Assembly: GCF_000423445.1 (NCBI RefSeq) | Contig: NZ_AUHZ01000005.1 | Coordinates: 124,001 to 188,000, forward strand | DNA from: Acidipropionibacterium thoenii DSM 20276 | Lineage (GTDB): Bacteria; Actinomycetota; Actinomycetes; Propionibacteriales; Propionibacteriaceae | DNA length: 64,000 bases | Direction: 5' to 3' | Shown here: positions 26,885-35,784 of the stretch, in pieces | How positions within the stretch are numbered: position 1 is the stretch's first letter | Layout of the letters: the number at the start of each line of letters is the position of its first letter | Notes under the pieces: model-generated | Databases searched by the model: none | The model's input: only the letters and a program-made list of their open reading frames with translations | Told to the model about the DNA's origin: nothing | Program-made: the position numbers and the translations under genes

Positions 26885-28057
26885 ATGGCCGACACCCGAC
26901 TCCCCGCCTCGCTGCCACCCCGGTCGGTGCTCGCCCGCGCGGTGGCAGCCATCCGCCCGGCCGACGCCGATGCGCTGGCCGCTGCCACCGCCCGCCAGCA
27001 GATCCTCACCAAGCCAGAGGGCTCGCTGGGCAGGCTCGAGGACCTGTCGATCCGGCTGGCCGGGATGAGCGGCCAGGTTCCGACGCCGGTGCCCTGTCAC
27101 CCGGTGGTCGGGCTGTTCGCCGGGGACCACGGGGTCTGGGCCGAGGGGGTCTCCCCCGATCCGCAGGAGATCACCGCCCAGATGGCCGTCAACATGGCGG
27201 CAGGCGGGGCCGGTGTCACCGTGCTGGCCCGCCAGATGGGGGCCGAGGTCTGGGTCACCGATGTCGGCATCGCGGTCGATCTGCCGGCCGGCTGCGGAGT
27301 GCGCGACAAGTGCATCAGGCACAGCACCGATGACATCTCGCGGGGCCCGGCGATGAGCCTGGTGGAGGCCGTCAAGGCCCTGGAGATCGGCATCTCCACC
27401 GCCGACGAGGCCGTCGCCGAGGGCGCCGACATCCTGGTCACAGGGGAGATGGGGATCGCCAACACCACCCCCGCATCGGCACTCATCAGTGTCTTCACCG
27501 GGCTGCCGGCGGCCACCGTCACCGGCCACGGCGCCGGTGCCGACGACGCCCGCCATCAGCACAAGGTGGCGGTCATCGAACGGGCCCTCGAGATCAATCA
27601 GCCGGATGCCGGGGAACCGGTCGAGGCGCTGGCCAGAGTGGGCGGGTTCGAGCACGGTGCGATGGCCGGACTCATCCTGGGTGCCGCAGCCCACCGGGTC
27701 CCGGTCGTGGTGGACGGAGTCATCGCCTGTTCCTCGGCCCTGCTGGCCACCGCCATCGCCCCGGCTGCCGCCGACTTCCTGGTCCCCGGCCACGCCGGCG
27801 CGGAGCCCGGAATCACCGCAGCCCTGGGAAAGCTCGGGCTGCCGGCCCTGCTGGATCTCGGGATGCGCCTGGGCGAGGGATCAGGGGCCGTCCTGGCACT
27901 GCCGATCGTGCAGGCCTCGGCCCACATCCTCAACGAGATGGCGACCTTCGCCGACGCCGATGTCACCGATATCAAGGTGACCGGGGAGACCGACCTTCCG
28001 GCCGACGGCGTCAACCCGACAGCCGGCTCGACAGCCCAGGAAGGCGTCCGGGCATGA
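26885..28057 (+). CDS. cobT: Nicotinate-nucleotide-dimethylbenzimidazole phosphoribosyltransferase
   Basis: This 390-residue enzyme makes alpha-ribazole phosphate, the lower-ligand precursor, from DMB and nicotinate mononucleotide. Family features are LTKPEGSLGRLEDL, LFAGDHGV, TGEMGIANTTPASAL, VTGHGAGAD, and the catalytic Glu loop with MRLGEGSGA. About 35 C-terminal residues are beyond the usual end. AAGGAG lies just upstream. It heads cobT-cobU-cobS, coupled by ATGA overlaps, under the third B12 riboswitch. Confidence 0.95.
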   Translation: MADTRLPASLPPRSVLARAVAAIRPADADALAAATARQQILTKPEGSLGRLEDLSIRLAGMSGQVPTPVPCHPVVGLFAGDHGVWAEGVSPDPQEITAQMAVNMAAGGAGVTVLARQMGAEVWVTDVGIAVDLPAGCGVRDKCIRHSTDDISRGPAMSLVEAVKALEIGISTADEAVAEGADILVTGEMGIANTTPASALISVFTGLPAATVTGHGAGADDARHQHKVAVIERALEINQPDAGEPVEALARVGGFEHGAMAGLILGAAAHRVPVVVDGVIACSSALLATAIAPAAADFLVPGHAGAEPGITAALGKLGLPALLDLGMRLGEGSGAVLALPIVQASAHILNEMATFADADVTDIKVTGETDLPADGVNPTAGSTAQEGVRA

Positions 28058-28635
28058 CCGGGGTGCACATCCCCACCCCGGTCGGGACCCGCCCGATCCG
28101 TGCCCTGGTGCTCGGCGGTGCCCGGTCGGGCAAGTCGACCTGGGCGGAGGGTCGGATGGCCCCGTTTTCCGAGGTGACCTACATCGCGACCTCGGCACGC
28201 AACCCCGACGACCCCGAGTGGGAGGAGCGGATCCGGCTCCACCGGGCGCGTCGGCCGGCTTCCTGGACGACCCTGGAGACCCTGGAGATCGCCTCGGAGC
28301 TGAGACGTCGAGCCGACTCCGCGGTGCTGGTCGACTGCCTCGGAGTGTGGATCACCCGCGAGCTCGACGAGGTGGGCGCATGGAGTAGCTCCGAGGCCGG
28401 GAATGCCGATTGGCAGCCCGCCCTGCACTCCCGGGTCGACGATCTGGTCGACGCCATCCACCGCACCACCCGCGAGGTGGTGCTGGTCTCCAACGAGGTC
28501 GGGATGGGAGTGGTCCCGGAGACTCCCGCCGGACGACTGTTCCGCGACGAGCTGGGCAGACTCAACGCCGCCGTCGCGGGGGCCTGCGACGAGGTGTGGC
28601 TGTGCGTGGCCGGGATTCCCAAGAGGTGGGCATGA
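28054..28635 (+). CDS. cobU: Adenosylcobinamide kinase/guanylyltransferase
   Basis: This 193-residue CobU phosphorylates adenosylcobinamide and adds GMP. The P-loop is LGGARSGKSTWAE, then TYIATSARNPDDPEWEERI with the guanylylated His in RIRLHRARRP, and LVSNEVGMGVVPETPAGRLF near the C-terminus. Start and stop overlap neighbours by ATGA. Confidence 0.94.
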   Translation: MTGVHIPTPVGTRPIRALVLGGARSGKSTWAEGRMAPFSEVTYIATSARNPDDPEWEERIRLHRARRPASWTTLETLEIASELRRRADSAVLVDCLGVWITRELDEVGAWSSSEAGNADWQPALHSRVDDLVDAIHRTTREVVLVSNEVGMGVVPETPAGRLFRDELGRLNAAVAGACDEVWLCVAGIPKRWA

Positions 28636-29543
28636 GTCAGATGCCGCCTCCCGGCGGGGGAGAGTCGCCGCAGACCGGTGCGGCTGTCGACCGGGGCCCC
28701 GAGATGACCGCGGCCCGCGCCCGGATCCCCGGCCCACTGCTGGGCATCGTGTCGGCCTTCGCGCTGTTCTCGATCATCCCGGCACCCGTGCTGCCGACCA
28801 TCGACCGCAGGATCGCGACCCGGGCGATCCGGTCCTTCCCCTGGATGGGACTGCTGCTCGGGATGGTCGCCGGCCTGATCGCCGGCGCAGTGCTGGCGGC
28901 CGACGCCGGATCCTGGCTGGCCGGGGTGCTTGCGCTGGCCTGGTTGGCGGCGTCGACCGGGGGGTTCCATCTCGACGGGGTGGCCGACACCGCCGACGGG
29001 CTGGGATCGCGGGCCGGGGCCCAGCGGGCCCTCCAGATCATGAAGCAGTCCGACATCGGGCCGATGGGGGTGATCAGCCTGCTGATGGTGCTGCTGGTCG
29101 ACCTGGGCGCGTTGACCAGCCTCACCGGAACCGCTGCCGGCCAGGGAGCCGGCGCCTGGTGGCGGGTGGGGCTGCTGATCCTCATCGGTCCCTCGGTCGG
29201 ACGGGCCTCGATTCTGCTGGCGACGCTGCCACAGGTGCCCTGCGCACGTCCGGGCGGCTTCGGCTCGCTGGTCGCCGGGGTGACGCGGCCCGGCGCCGCC
29301 TCGGTCAATCTGGGCTGTCTGGGTCTGGTGTGGGCAGCGATCGGATGGCTGGTCGCGGGGTGGACCGGGACCCTGCTCGTGGTGATCAGCGCCGGCCTGG
29401 CGCTCGGCTGGGCGATGGGGTGGACGCGGCATCTGGTGCGGCGTCTGGGAGGGATGACGGGGGACTGCTTCGGCTCCCTCAACGAGACCACCCAGTGCGT
29501 GCTGTGGGTGCTGCTGGCGATCGGCGCGGCCCTGCTGTGGTGA
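28632..29543 (+). CDS. cobS: Cobalamin synthase (adenosylcobinamide-GDP ribazoletransferase)
   Basis: This 303-residue polytopic membrane enzyme joins adenosylcobinamide-GDP to alpha-ribazole (phosphate). After about 30 polar residues come several helices. The conserved motif is GGFHLDGVADTADGLG, a metal/substrate site, followed by MKQSDIGPMGV. The start is ATG 28632, overlapping the cobU stop. An in-frame continuation upstream only repeats cobU DNA. Last gene of the coupled cobTUS group. Confidence 0.93.
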   Translation: MSQMPPPGGGESPQTGAAVDRGPEMTAARARIPGPLLGIVSAFALFSIIPAPVLPTIDRRIATRAIRSFPWMGLLLGMVAGLIAGAVLAADAGSWLAGVLALAWLAASTGGFHLDGVADTADGLGSRAGAQRALQIMKQSDIGPMGVISLLMVLLVDLGALTSLTGTAAGQGAGAWWRVGLLILIGPSVGRASILLATLPQVPCARPGGFGSLVAGVTRPGAASVNLGCLGLVWAAIGWLVAGWTGTLLVVISAGLALGWAMGWTRHLVRRLGGMTGDCFGSLNETTQCVLWVLLAIGAALLW

Positions 29544-29609
29544 TCGGCCGCTGTGGTGATGGGGCTGGTGCGGTGATCGGAACGGTTCAGTGAGTGGCAG
29601 GGTGGGGAC

Positions 29610-30383
29610 ATGACTGCCGATGACTGCGGAACCCTCGTCGATCTGCCTGAACCCGCCGGTCGAGTGGTGAGTCTGGTGCCCTCGATCACCGAGGCCATCG
29701 CGCTGACCTGCCCCGAGAAGCTGGTCGGCTGCACCCAGTGGTGCATTCGGCCGACCGACATCGATGAGCGCGCAGGCCACCAGGTGGCTCGGGTGCGGGG
29801 CACCAAGAACCCTGACCGGGCGGCCATTGCCGAGCTGCATCCGGATCTGGTGGTCACCAACCGCGAGGAGAACCGTCAGCACGACGTCGACCTGCTGCGC
29901 GAGGCCGGGATCGCGGTGTGGGTGACCAGCATCGACGGCGTCGACCAGGCGGTGACGAGTCTGGATCGGCTGTTCACCGAGGCGCTGGGGGTCGCCGAGC
30001 CCGACTGGCTGGCGCAGGCCCGGCGGGATTGGTCGGCGCCGGTGCCCGACCCCGAGCTCACCGCGGTGGTGGCGGTCTGGCGGGACCCGTGGATGTGTGC
30101 CGGGGCCACCACCTACATCGAGGACTCGCTGGCCCGCTGCGGGGTGCGTCTGGCTGCGCTGCCCGACGACGGGACGCGCTATCCGCACGTCGACCTGGAG
30201 ACCCTGCAGAGGCTGGACGTCGATCGGATCGTGCTGCCCGATGAGCCCTACCACTTCACCGCCGAGGACGGCCCGGAGGCCTTCCCCGGGCTGGACGTCC
30301 GATTGGTCGATGGCCAGAAGCTGGCCTGGTACGGGCCGACGATGGTGGGTGCCCGGCAGTACCTGGAGGACGCCATCCGCTGA
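29610..30383 (+). CDS. Helical-backbone metal receptor, BtuF-like, no signal peptide
   Basis: This 257-residue protein has the BtuF/FecB type III periplasmic-binding fold: RVVSLVPSITEAI at the N-terminus, ELHPDLVVTNREEN, and a long backbone helix region. BtuF proteins bind cobalamin or iron complexes. There is no signal peptide or lipobox, so it appears cytoplasmic, unlike transporter receptors. Its position 66 bases after cobS suggests a link with corrinoids, such as holding a B12 intermediate or a sensory role. No BtuC/BtuD genes are adjacent. Confidence 0.75.
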   Translation: MTADDCGTLVDLPEPAGRVVSLVPSITEAIALTCPEKLVGCTQWCIRPTDIDERAGHQVARVRGTKNPDRAAIAELHPDLVVTNREENRQHDVDLLREAGIAVWVTSIDGVDQAVTSLDRLFTEALGVAEPDWLAQARRDWSAPVPDPELTAVVAVWRDPWMCAGATTYIEDSLARCGVRLAALPDDGTRYPHVDLETLQRLDVDRIVLPDEPYHFTAEDGPEAFPGLDVRLVDGQKLAWYGPTMVGARQYLEDAIR

Positions 30384-30566
30384 GCCGTGCTGATCCGCGG
30401 GGTACCGCGGTCGACCCGAGGACCCAGCCGATGGCTACCGGCATCGGGTATTCGGCCCGATGTCCGGGAGGGTCGTTGCGGCGCGGATTTCGCCCCCCGG
30501 CGTCCTGCTGTCACAATGTGAGCTGGTTCTCGCGAGGCGCCACGACGGGTCGAGCGCAGATCCGAT

Positions 30567-30642
30567 GCCTCTGTAGCTCAGTTGGTAGAGCGCCGCTCTT
30601 GTAAAGCGATGGTCGCGGGTTCGATTCCTGTCAGAGGCTCCA
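30567..30642 (+). tRNA. tRNA-Thr (UGU anticodon)
   Basis: The 76-nt cloverleaf has a perfect 7-bp acceptor stem (GCCTCTG/CAGAGGC), D-arm GCTCAGTTGGTAGAGC, anticodon loop CTTGTAA with TGT at 30600-30602, T-loop TTCGATT, and an encoded CCA end. The top pair of the anticodon stem is mismatched (C-A). It decodes ACA threonine codons. Confidence 0.95.
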
Positions 30643-30908
30643 CCGAAACACCTGGTCAGACACCGTTTTCCTGAGGACGTCACGACATTCCACAACAGAC
30701 CGTGTCCTCGAGACGTCCTCGAATGACTCAGTCCTGGCTGCCGTGACCCCCTCCGCGCCGACCTCGACCACCCAGCTGTGGAGCCCTGCCCCGAGGTCTC
30801 CAGCAGTGCGCACCCCCACAAGGGCATTGCTCGCAGCTCCGTTGCCATGACGGCAACGATTTCCCGGTTCACCCCGACAGCAGTTCACATTTTACCTATG
30901 CTCAAGCT

Positions 30909-31475
30909 ATGAAGTTCTATGTCAAGGCTATGAAAATGCCTCATCGAACCGGGATCATCGGCGTCCTCGGGCTCGTCGGTACTGCCGTGCTGTTCGCAGG
31001 GTGCAGCGGTCCCAGCAGCGTCTCGACGACGAGTACGCCGGCCATCAGTGCGGCCGCCACCACTGCCTCGTCCGCAGCCACGTCTGCGACCCTCACGCCA
31101 TCGGCAAGTACGTCTGCGACCCTCACGCCATCAGCGACCACGTCTGCGACCCTCACACCATCGGCAGGTGGACTCGCATCCGGGACCACGACACAGCAGA
31201 CCCATTCGGCATCCGACCAGCCCGGAGCCGACGGAGCATGCGGTGCCCTGCACGGTGCGGGCACCCAGTACCTGCAGGGCCAGCTGTACGTGGCCTCGGG
31301 CACCATCGGCTGCGATGAGGCCAACGCCATCCTGAACGGTTACCTGACGGGTCCCGTGGAGGGAAGTGGACACATTGGCAACTTCAAGGGGTTCGAATGT
31401 GGCAGGGACAACCGTCCGAGCGCTGAGGTGAAGGCGGAGTGCGAGAAGGACGGAATCAGGTTGGAGGTCAGGTAG
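30909..31475 (+). CDS. Putative lipoprotein with Thr/Ser-rich repeat linker
   Basis: This protein of up to 188 residues has a Sec signal with hydrophobic core IIGVLGLVGTAVLF and lipobox FAGC, so it is likely anchored outside the membrane. A Ser/Thr/Ala linker contains three tandem TSATLTPSA units. The C-terminal 75 residues (ACGALHGAGTQYLQGQL onward) hold four cysteines and look like a small disulfide-bonded domain I do not recognise. The start may be ATG 30909 or 30930; the latter has AAGG upstream. No close operon partners. Confidence 0.65.
   Translation: MKFYVKAMKMPHRTGIIGVLGLVGTAVLFAGCSGPSSVSTTSTPAISAAATTASSAATSATLTPSASTSATLTPSATTSATLTPSAGGLASGTTTQQTHSASDQPGADGACGALHGAGTQYLQGQLYVASGTIGCDEANAILNGYLTGPVEGSGHIGNFKGFECGRDNRPSAEVKAECEKDGIRLEVR
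31081..31170 (+). repeat. Three tandem 30-bp coding repeats
   Basis: Three 30-bp units (each starting CGTCTGCGACCCTCAC) lie in the lipoprotein gene and encode the repeated peptide TSATLTPSA(S/T). Copies differ at a few positions. Unit number is likely to vary among strains by slippage; the linker is probably an extended, possibly glycosylated stalk. Confidence 0.9.
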
Positions 31476-31646
31476 CAGGGCAGGACGCCATGCCTGCCTC
31501 AGGACTGCCAGCTGATCGATCCGGGGGTCCCGGGGGTGGATCCATCGTGTGATGGAGCCACCTCTCCTGGCGACTGACCACGACTTGCGGCCGGGCTGAT
31601 GAGGTACCGGGACCTCCCCCGATCACTGAGCGGAGTGGTCTTCGCC

Positions 31647-32111
31647 TCAGGCCATCACCTGTTGCCACTCGGACCGGTGGGCCAGCATCTGCCGGGCGGC
31701 CTCCTTCGCACCTTCCAGACTGTGATGGGCTCCCCAGCCGCACTGGGTGGTGTTGGCGGCAGGCACAGCTTGGAGGGCGAGGATGTCGTTGAGGGTGGCC
31801 TCCACCAGATCGCAGGTGGCGGGCACATCCGGCTCGCCGACCATGATGAGGTAGAAACCGGTCTGGCATCCCATCGGACCGAAGTCGATCACCGAGTCGC
31901 TGTGGTTGCGGACGCACTCGGCGAAGGAGTGCTCCACCGAGTGCACCGCATCCATCTCCAGATGCGCGGCGTTCGGCTGGCAGAACCGCACGTCATACTT
32001 CGTCAGGGTGTCGCCGGCCGGCAGATGCTTGACATCGGCTACCCGGATGAAGGGTGCCGCCACCTTGGTGTGGTCCAGGTTGAAGCTCTCGACATTCATC
32101 TTCTGCGTCAT
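31647..32111 (-). CDS. luxS: S-ribosylhomocysteine lyase LuxS
   Basis: This 154-residue enzyme cleaves S-ribosylhomocysteine to homocysteine and DPD, the autoinducer-2 precursor. The metal site is HSVEH (HxxEH) plus the later cysteine in [22 protein letters not shown] is also conserved. The start is set at ATG 32111 ([14 protein letters not shown]), matching family length. The frame is open a further 104 codons upstream to 32423, but that extension is not LuxS-like. No pfs or methionine gene is adjacent. Confidence 0.92.
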   Translation of the reverse strand: MTQKMNVESFNLDHTKVAAPFIRVADVKHLPAGDTLTKYDVRFCQPNAAHLEMDAVHSVEHSFAECVRNHSDSVIDFGPMGCQTGFYLIMVGEPDVPATCDLVEATLNDILALQAVPAANTTQCGWGAHHSLEGAKEAARQMLAHRSEWQQVMA

Positions 32112-32634
32112 GGGTCCATCATTGCGCGGTGCGCCGCAGGGGCCACTGTCTCCGGTGACATTCCGTGCCTCGGCACCGGGCGCCTGCGCGGAGGGTGGAC
32201 ACGCGGCATCCGCCCGTCGCCGGACAGCACCACCGCCATCGCCGCCATCGCCGCCACCCCGGCGACCGACCATCCCGCCGTGCTCCACGGTGATCAGCAG
32301 CTTTTCCTCGGCGCTCAGCGTCGACCCGGCGTACCGGGCGACGACCTGCTCGCGCAGGGCGGACTCGTCCCCCGAGCTGATCCGGGCCAGCAGCTCGGCG
32401 TCGCTGGCGGTGGTGGTCTCCATGCCCTACTGTCGCGCGGGCAGGCTCAGATGGATCACTCCGGCGGGCACGAATCCGGGCCGGCCACCGGACCGGGCTG
32501 TCCAGCAGGCCACGGAGCCCTTCCGAGACGGCCTGCGGGCCGGTGCCCTGGAGCACTCCGACGGTTCCGACCCCGACAGAGGTCCGCGGGGCGACCCGGG
32601 GCATCCGGGGCCCCACGCCAGCGCGGGCCAGGAC
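32112..32634 (-). other. Gap between manA and luxS with an unexplained in-frame extension
   Basis: This stretch of about 520 bp lies between the manA stop and luxS start. A frame continuous with luxS begins at ATG 32423. Its first 20 residues ([18 protein letters not shown]) recall the N-terminus of ECF sigma factors, then it turns into Gly/Arg-rich low-complexity sequence over the CCGCCATCG repeats near 32230-32250. It may be a decayed gene end, a leader, or chance. I see no riboswitch I can name. Confidence 0.4.
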
Positions 32635-33861
32635 TCAGATCCGCAGGCCCACCCCATCGGGGTCCAGCCCCGAGCTCACCACGAATCCGTCGCAGTTGCC
32701 CTGGATCTGAACCTGTTCACCGGCCGGCACCCACAGCGCCTGGCCGCGCACGATCTCCTCGGTGGAGGCAGCGCTGGAGCAGACGAGGTGGCCGCCGATC
32801 ACCATCACGATCCGGGGCTGATCTGTTGCCGGCAGCAGCGTGGCAGGAACCAGCCGGGCACCTGCGGGCCGCAGCCGGATGGACCACAACCGGCACTCCG
32901 GACGCCCGGTCGGATACTCGGCGAGCACCTCGGAGTCGCCATCCGCGTGCGGCTCGACCACCGCCGGAGGCCCGGAGCTGAAGTCCACGATCCGCACCAG
33001 CGAGTCGACGTCGATGTGCTTGGCGGTCAGCCCTCCGCGCACCGTGTTGTTCGAGTTCGCGGCGACCTCCACCCCGGTGCCCCGAAGATAGGTGTGCATC
33101 GTCCCCGGCGGTACCCGGAGCCCCTGACCGGGGGACAGATGCACGCGGTTGAGCAGCAGCGCGGCCAGGATCGATGGGTCACCGGGGTGGTGCTCGTCGA
33201 GCTCCACGGCAGTCCGCGAGAACAGCCCGAGCTCCCCGGCGTCGTCCAGATGGTTGACCGCGGCCGAGACCACCTCGCCGACCAGTTCCAGCCGGTAGCC
33301 GTCACCGGCCAGGCAGTCCAGGAAGACCTCGGCCAGCCCCGCCGCTCCCGATCTCTCGGTGAGCGGCCCGTAGACCGCGTCCAGGGAGGCTCGCACCCCC
33401 AGTCCGTCGAGCAGCTCGCGGGTCCGGCGCGGTTCCCGGAAACCACACAGCGCCTCCACCTCGCTCAGCGCCACCATCAGCTCCGGGCGTGGCCAGTCAT
33501 CGACGAAGGTCCGCTCGCCGGCAGAGACCCCGCCGGCCTGCTCGTCGTCGAGCCCCGTGCAGGCGTCGTGGGAGTCGGGATGGGCCTGGAGGCTCAGCGG
33601 TCTGGCGGCCGACAGGATCTTCAGCAGGAAGGGCAGTCGGTCTCCGAAGAACGTCCGGCAGGCCTCGCCGAGCTCCTCGGGATGGCTTCGCAGGTGGTCC
33701 GCCAACGGCGTCCGGTCGGCCAGTGTGGAGGAGGAGGACTCATAGGCTCCCAGCCAGTACTCGGCCTGCGGGCTGCCGTCTGGTTCTACTCCCAGAATCC
33801 GTGCGATGGCGTCGGTCGACCCCCACGCATAGTTCTGGACGGTGCCCCCGAGGCGCTCCAT
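32635..33861 (-). CDS. manA: Mannose-6-phosphate isomerase, class I
   Basis: This 408-residue zinc cupin enzyme interconverts mannose-6-P and fructose-6-P. Motifs are GTVQNYAWGS at the start, PFLLKILSAARPLSLQAHPD with the zinc ligands Gln and His, and VPPGTMHTYLRGTGVEVAANSN cut here. It is divergent from a DUF3263 gene. Mannose-6-P feeds GDP-mannose for cell-envelope glycans, including mannosylated lipids of actinobacteria. Confidence 0.93.
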   Translation of the reverse strand: MERLGGTVQNYAWGSTDAIARILGVEPDGSPQAEYWLGAYESSSSTLADRTPLADHLRSHPEELGEACRTFFGDRLPFLLKILSAARPLSLQAHPDSHDACTGLDDEQAGGVSAGERTFVDDWPRPELMVALSEVEALCGFREPRRTRELLDGLGVRASLDAVYGPLTERSGAAGLAEVFLDCLAGDGYRLELVGEVVSAAVNHLDDAGELGLFSRTAVELDEHHPGDPSILAALLLNRVHLSPGQGLRVPPGTMHTYLRGTGVEVAANSNNTVRGGLTAKHIDVDSLVRIVDFSSGPPAVVEPHADGDSEVLAEYPTGRPECRLWSIRLRPAGARLVPATLLPATDQPRIVMVIGGHLVCSSAASTEEIVRGQALWVPAGEQVQIQGNCDGFVVSSGLDPDGVGLRI

Positions 33862-33943
33862 CGTGTCCCCTTCTCACTGTGTTCCCGGGCACCTCGTTGT
33901 GCTCGAGCCCCTCCCATCATGGCACGCCCATACACTGGAGGCC

Positions 33944-34279
33944 GTGAGTGAGGTTGCCGGCCAGGACGAGAACCGCGGTGCTCCGGGGGAGGACGCCGCC
34001 GCCCCCGGTCCGGTCGCCGGCCCGGAGGTCCACGTACTGGATCCGGCGGACGCCGCCATCCTCGATCTGGAGGACGCCTGGCAGCACGGCAGGCTGTCGG
34101 GTGACAAGGCCACCGTCATCCACGACCGGCTGGAGATCTCCTCGCCGCGCTACCACCAGCGGCTCAACGGCCTGCTGGACGATCCCGACGCCGCCGGCTA
34201 TGCACCGGCTCTGGTCAACCGGCTGAGGCGGGTCCGTGAGGGGAGTCGGCAGGCCAGATCGGCCCGTCGTCTGGGCTGA
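33944..34279 (+). CDS. DUF3263 family protein
   Basis: This protein of about 111 residues has in its C-terminal part the DUF3263 pattern: DAAILDLEDAW, then ISSPRYHQRLNGLLDDPDAA, and LVNRLRRVREGSRQARSARR. The fold is predicted as a helical DNA-binding-like domain common in actinobacteria; function is unknown. The N-terminal 30 residues are acidic and variable. GTG 33944 is the best start, but the ribosome site GGAGG is very close (2 bases), and ATG/GTG codons upstream cannot be excluded. Confidence 0.75.
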   Translation: MSEVAGQDENRGAPGEDAAAPGPVAGPEVHVLDPADAAILDLEDAWQHGRLSGDKATVIHDRLEISSPRYHQRLNGLLDDPDAAGYAPALVNRLRRVREGSRQARSARRLG

Positions 34280-34298
34280 GGTCCACCCGGGTCGGGGT

Positions 34299-35648
34299 TC
34301 ACATCAGGTGGTGCGACTTCATGTATGTCCGAAGCTCCGCGTGGGTGCCGTCGTCGGACCCGTACTCCAGCATGTTGCGGGCCGAGGAGAACCACGAGTT
34401 CATCGACGGCTGGACCTGCTTGAGAGCAGCTCCCAGATCGGCCATCGTGATCATCCGGGTGCGCCCCGACGACACGCTGTCCATCAGCGCGTGCTCGGCG
34501 GCCATGTCGCAGGCGTAGGCGATGTCGGCCGAGGAGAACCCCTCGCTGCGCCTGGCCAATGAGGCCAGGTCGATCGCCTCGACCGGACGCTGCTTGAGGT
34601 GCAGGGTGAAGATCGCCGCTCTCGCCGACTCATCGGGGGGCAGTACCAGGATGGTGCGGTCCAGGCGTCCGGGGCGGCGCAGCGCCGGGTCGATGTCCCA
34701 GGGCTGGTTGGTGGCTCCCAGCACGAAGATCGAGTCGTTGAGGGAGTCGACGCCGTCCAGCTCCACCAGCAACTGGTTGATCGTCGAGCGCATCGCCGCT
34801 GAACCATGGGTCTGCGAACGGCGTCCTCCCAGGGTGTCGACCTCGTCGAGGAAGACGACCATCGGCGCGTTCTGCCGGGCGAACTGGAACAGCTCGTGGA
34901 CCGACTCCTCGCTCTGGCCGATGTAGGGCCCCAGCACATCGGAGATCGAGATCGACAGGAACCCGGTGCCGAGCTCGCCGGCCAGCGCACGGGCGATGTA
35001 GGTCTTGCCGCAGCCCGGCGGGCCGTACATCAACAGGCCGCCCTTGAGGCTCTTGCCGTAGAGACGTCGCATCTCCGGGTTGCGCATCGGCGCCAGGAAG
35101 GAGGCATTGATGCGGTCCTTGACCGAGGCCATCCCGGCGACCTGGGCCAGTCCGAAGTCGGGCCTCTCGACGTCGAGGGTGCCCTCGCCCAGCTCGGCCG
35201 GCTGGTCGCCGAGGAACATCGGCTCGACGAGGTCGGAGACCTCCTGCTCGGCGGCCGACCAGTCGAAGCCCTGGTGGTCAGGGGTCTGAGCGTTCGGGCC
35301 GTCGGGGGTCTGGGGATCCGGGTCATCGGGGGAGGACGCCGACCTCTCCGATCCCGTCGGGTCCTCCTGCGGGGGAGTCGACTCCACGGCGTCCGGCCGG
35401 GATCCGGAACGCCGGGGGGCCGGTCGGGCAGCCGGATCCTGGGGAGCGGACTGCTGGCCCAGCGCCCGGCCCATCAGCGCCCGGGCATCGGCACTGTTGG
35501 GGTCGGCCACCAGGGCCCTCCCACACTCGGCGATGGCCGCCGCGGCGTCCCCCTCGTCCAGCAGCAACCCGGCCAGATGAAGACGCAGCGGGACGTCGTC
35601 GGGGGCGGCCTCGACGGCGCGACGCAGGCTTTCGATCAATGGATTCAC
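34299..35648 (-). CDS. AAA+ ATPase with N-terminal TPR-like region
   Basis: This 449-residue protein starts with a TPR-like helical pair (residues 1-65; LRLHLAGLLLDEGDAAAAI). Next is a charged Pro-rich linker (66-130) and a single classical AAA domain. Walker A is MYGPPGCGKTYIA, Walker B VVFLDEVDTLGG, the second region of homology NDSIFVLGATNQPWDIDPAL and the arginine fingers RRPGRLDR. It resembles AAA proteins of the FtsH/CDC48 class without a protease. The following minus-strand gene is upstream and also TPR-based, suggesting a shared complex. Substrate unknown. Confidence 0.85.
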   Translation of the reverse strand: MNPLIESLRRAVEAAPDDVPLRLHLAGLLLDEGDAAAAIAECGRALVADPNSADARALMGRALGQQSAPQDPAARPAPRRSGSRPDAVESTPPQEDPTGSERSASSPDDPDPQTPDGPNAQTPDHQGFDWSAAEQEVSDLVEPMFLGDQPAELGEGTLDVERPDFGLAQVAGMASVKDRINASFLAPMRNPEMRRLYGKSLKGGLLMYGPPGCGKTYIARALAGELGTGFLSISISDVLGPYIGQSEESVHELFQFARQNAPMVVFLDEVDTLGGRRSQTHGSAAMRSTINQLLVELDGVDSLNDSIFVLGATNQPWDIDPALRRPGRLDRTILVLPPDESARAAIFTLHLKQRPVEAIDLASLARRSEGFSSADIAYACDMAAEHALMDSVSSGRTRMITMADLGAALKQVQPSMNSWFSSARNMLEYGSDDGTHAELRTYMKSHHLM

Positions 35649-35784
35649 GGCGTCTCCTGATGAGCTTTCCGGTCCTGCCAGCGAGGGTACTTGGTCGGGC
35701 TGGACCGGTGCTCGGCTGTCAGCGGCGCAGCGACGCCGGGCCCTGCCACCGAGGGTGGTGCCACCGGGAGAGCGGGCCGAGGGC

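Noticed and set aside
31081..31170. Tandem 30-bp repeats as a CRISPR array
   Set aside because: No spacers; repeats are contiguous and in frame within a lipoprotein gene.
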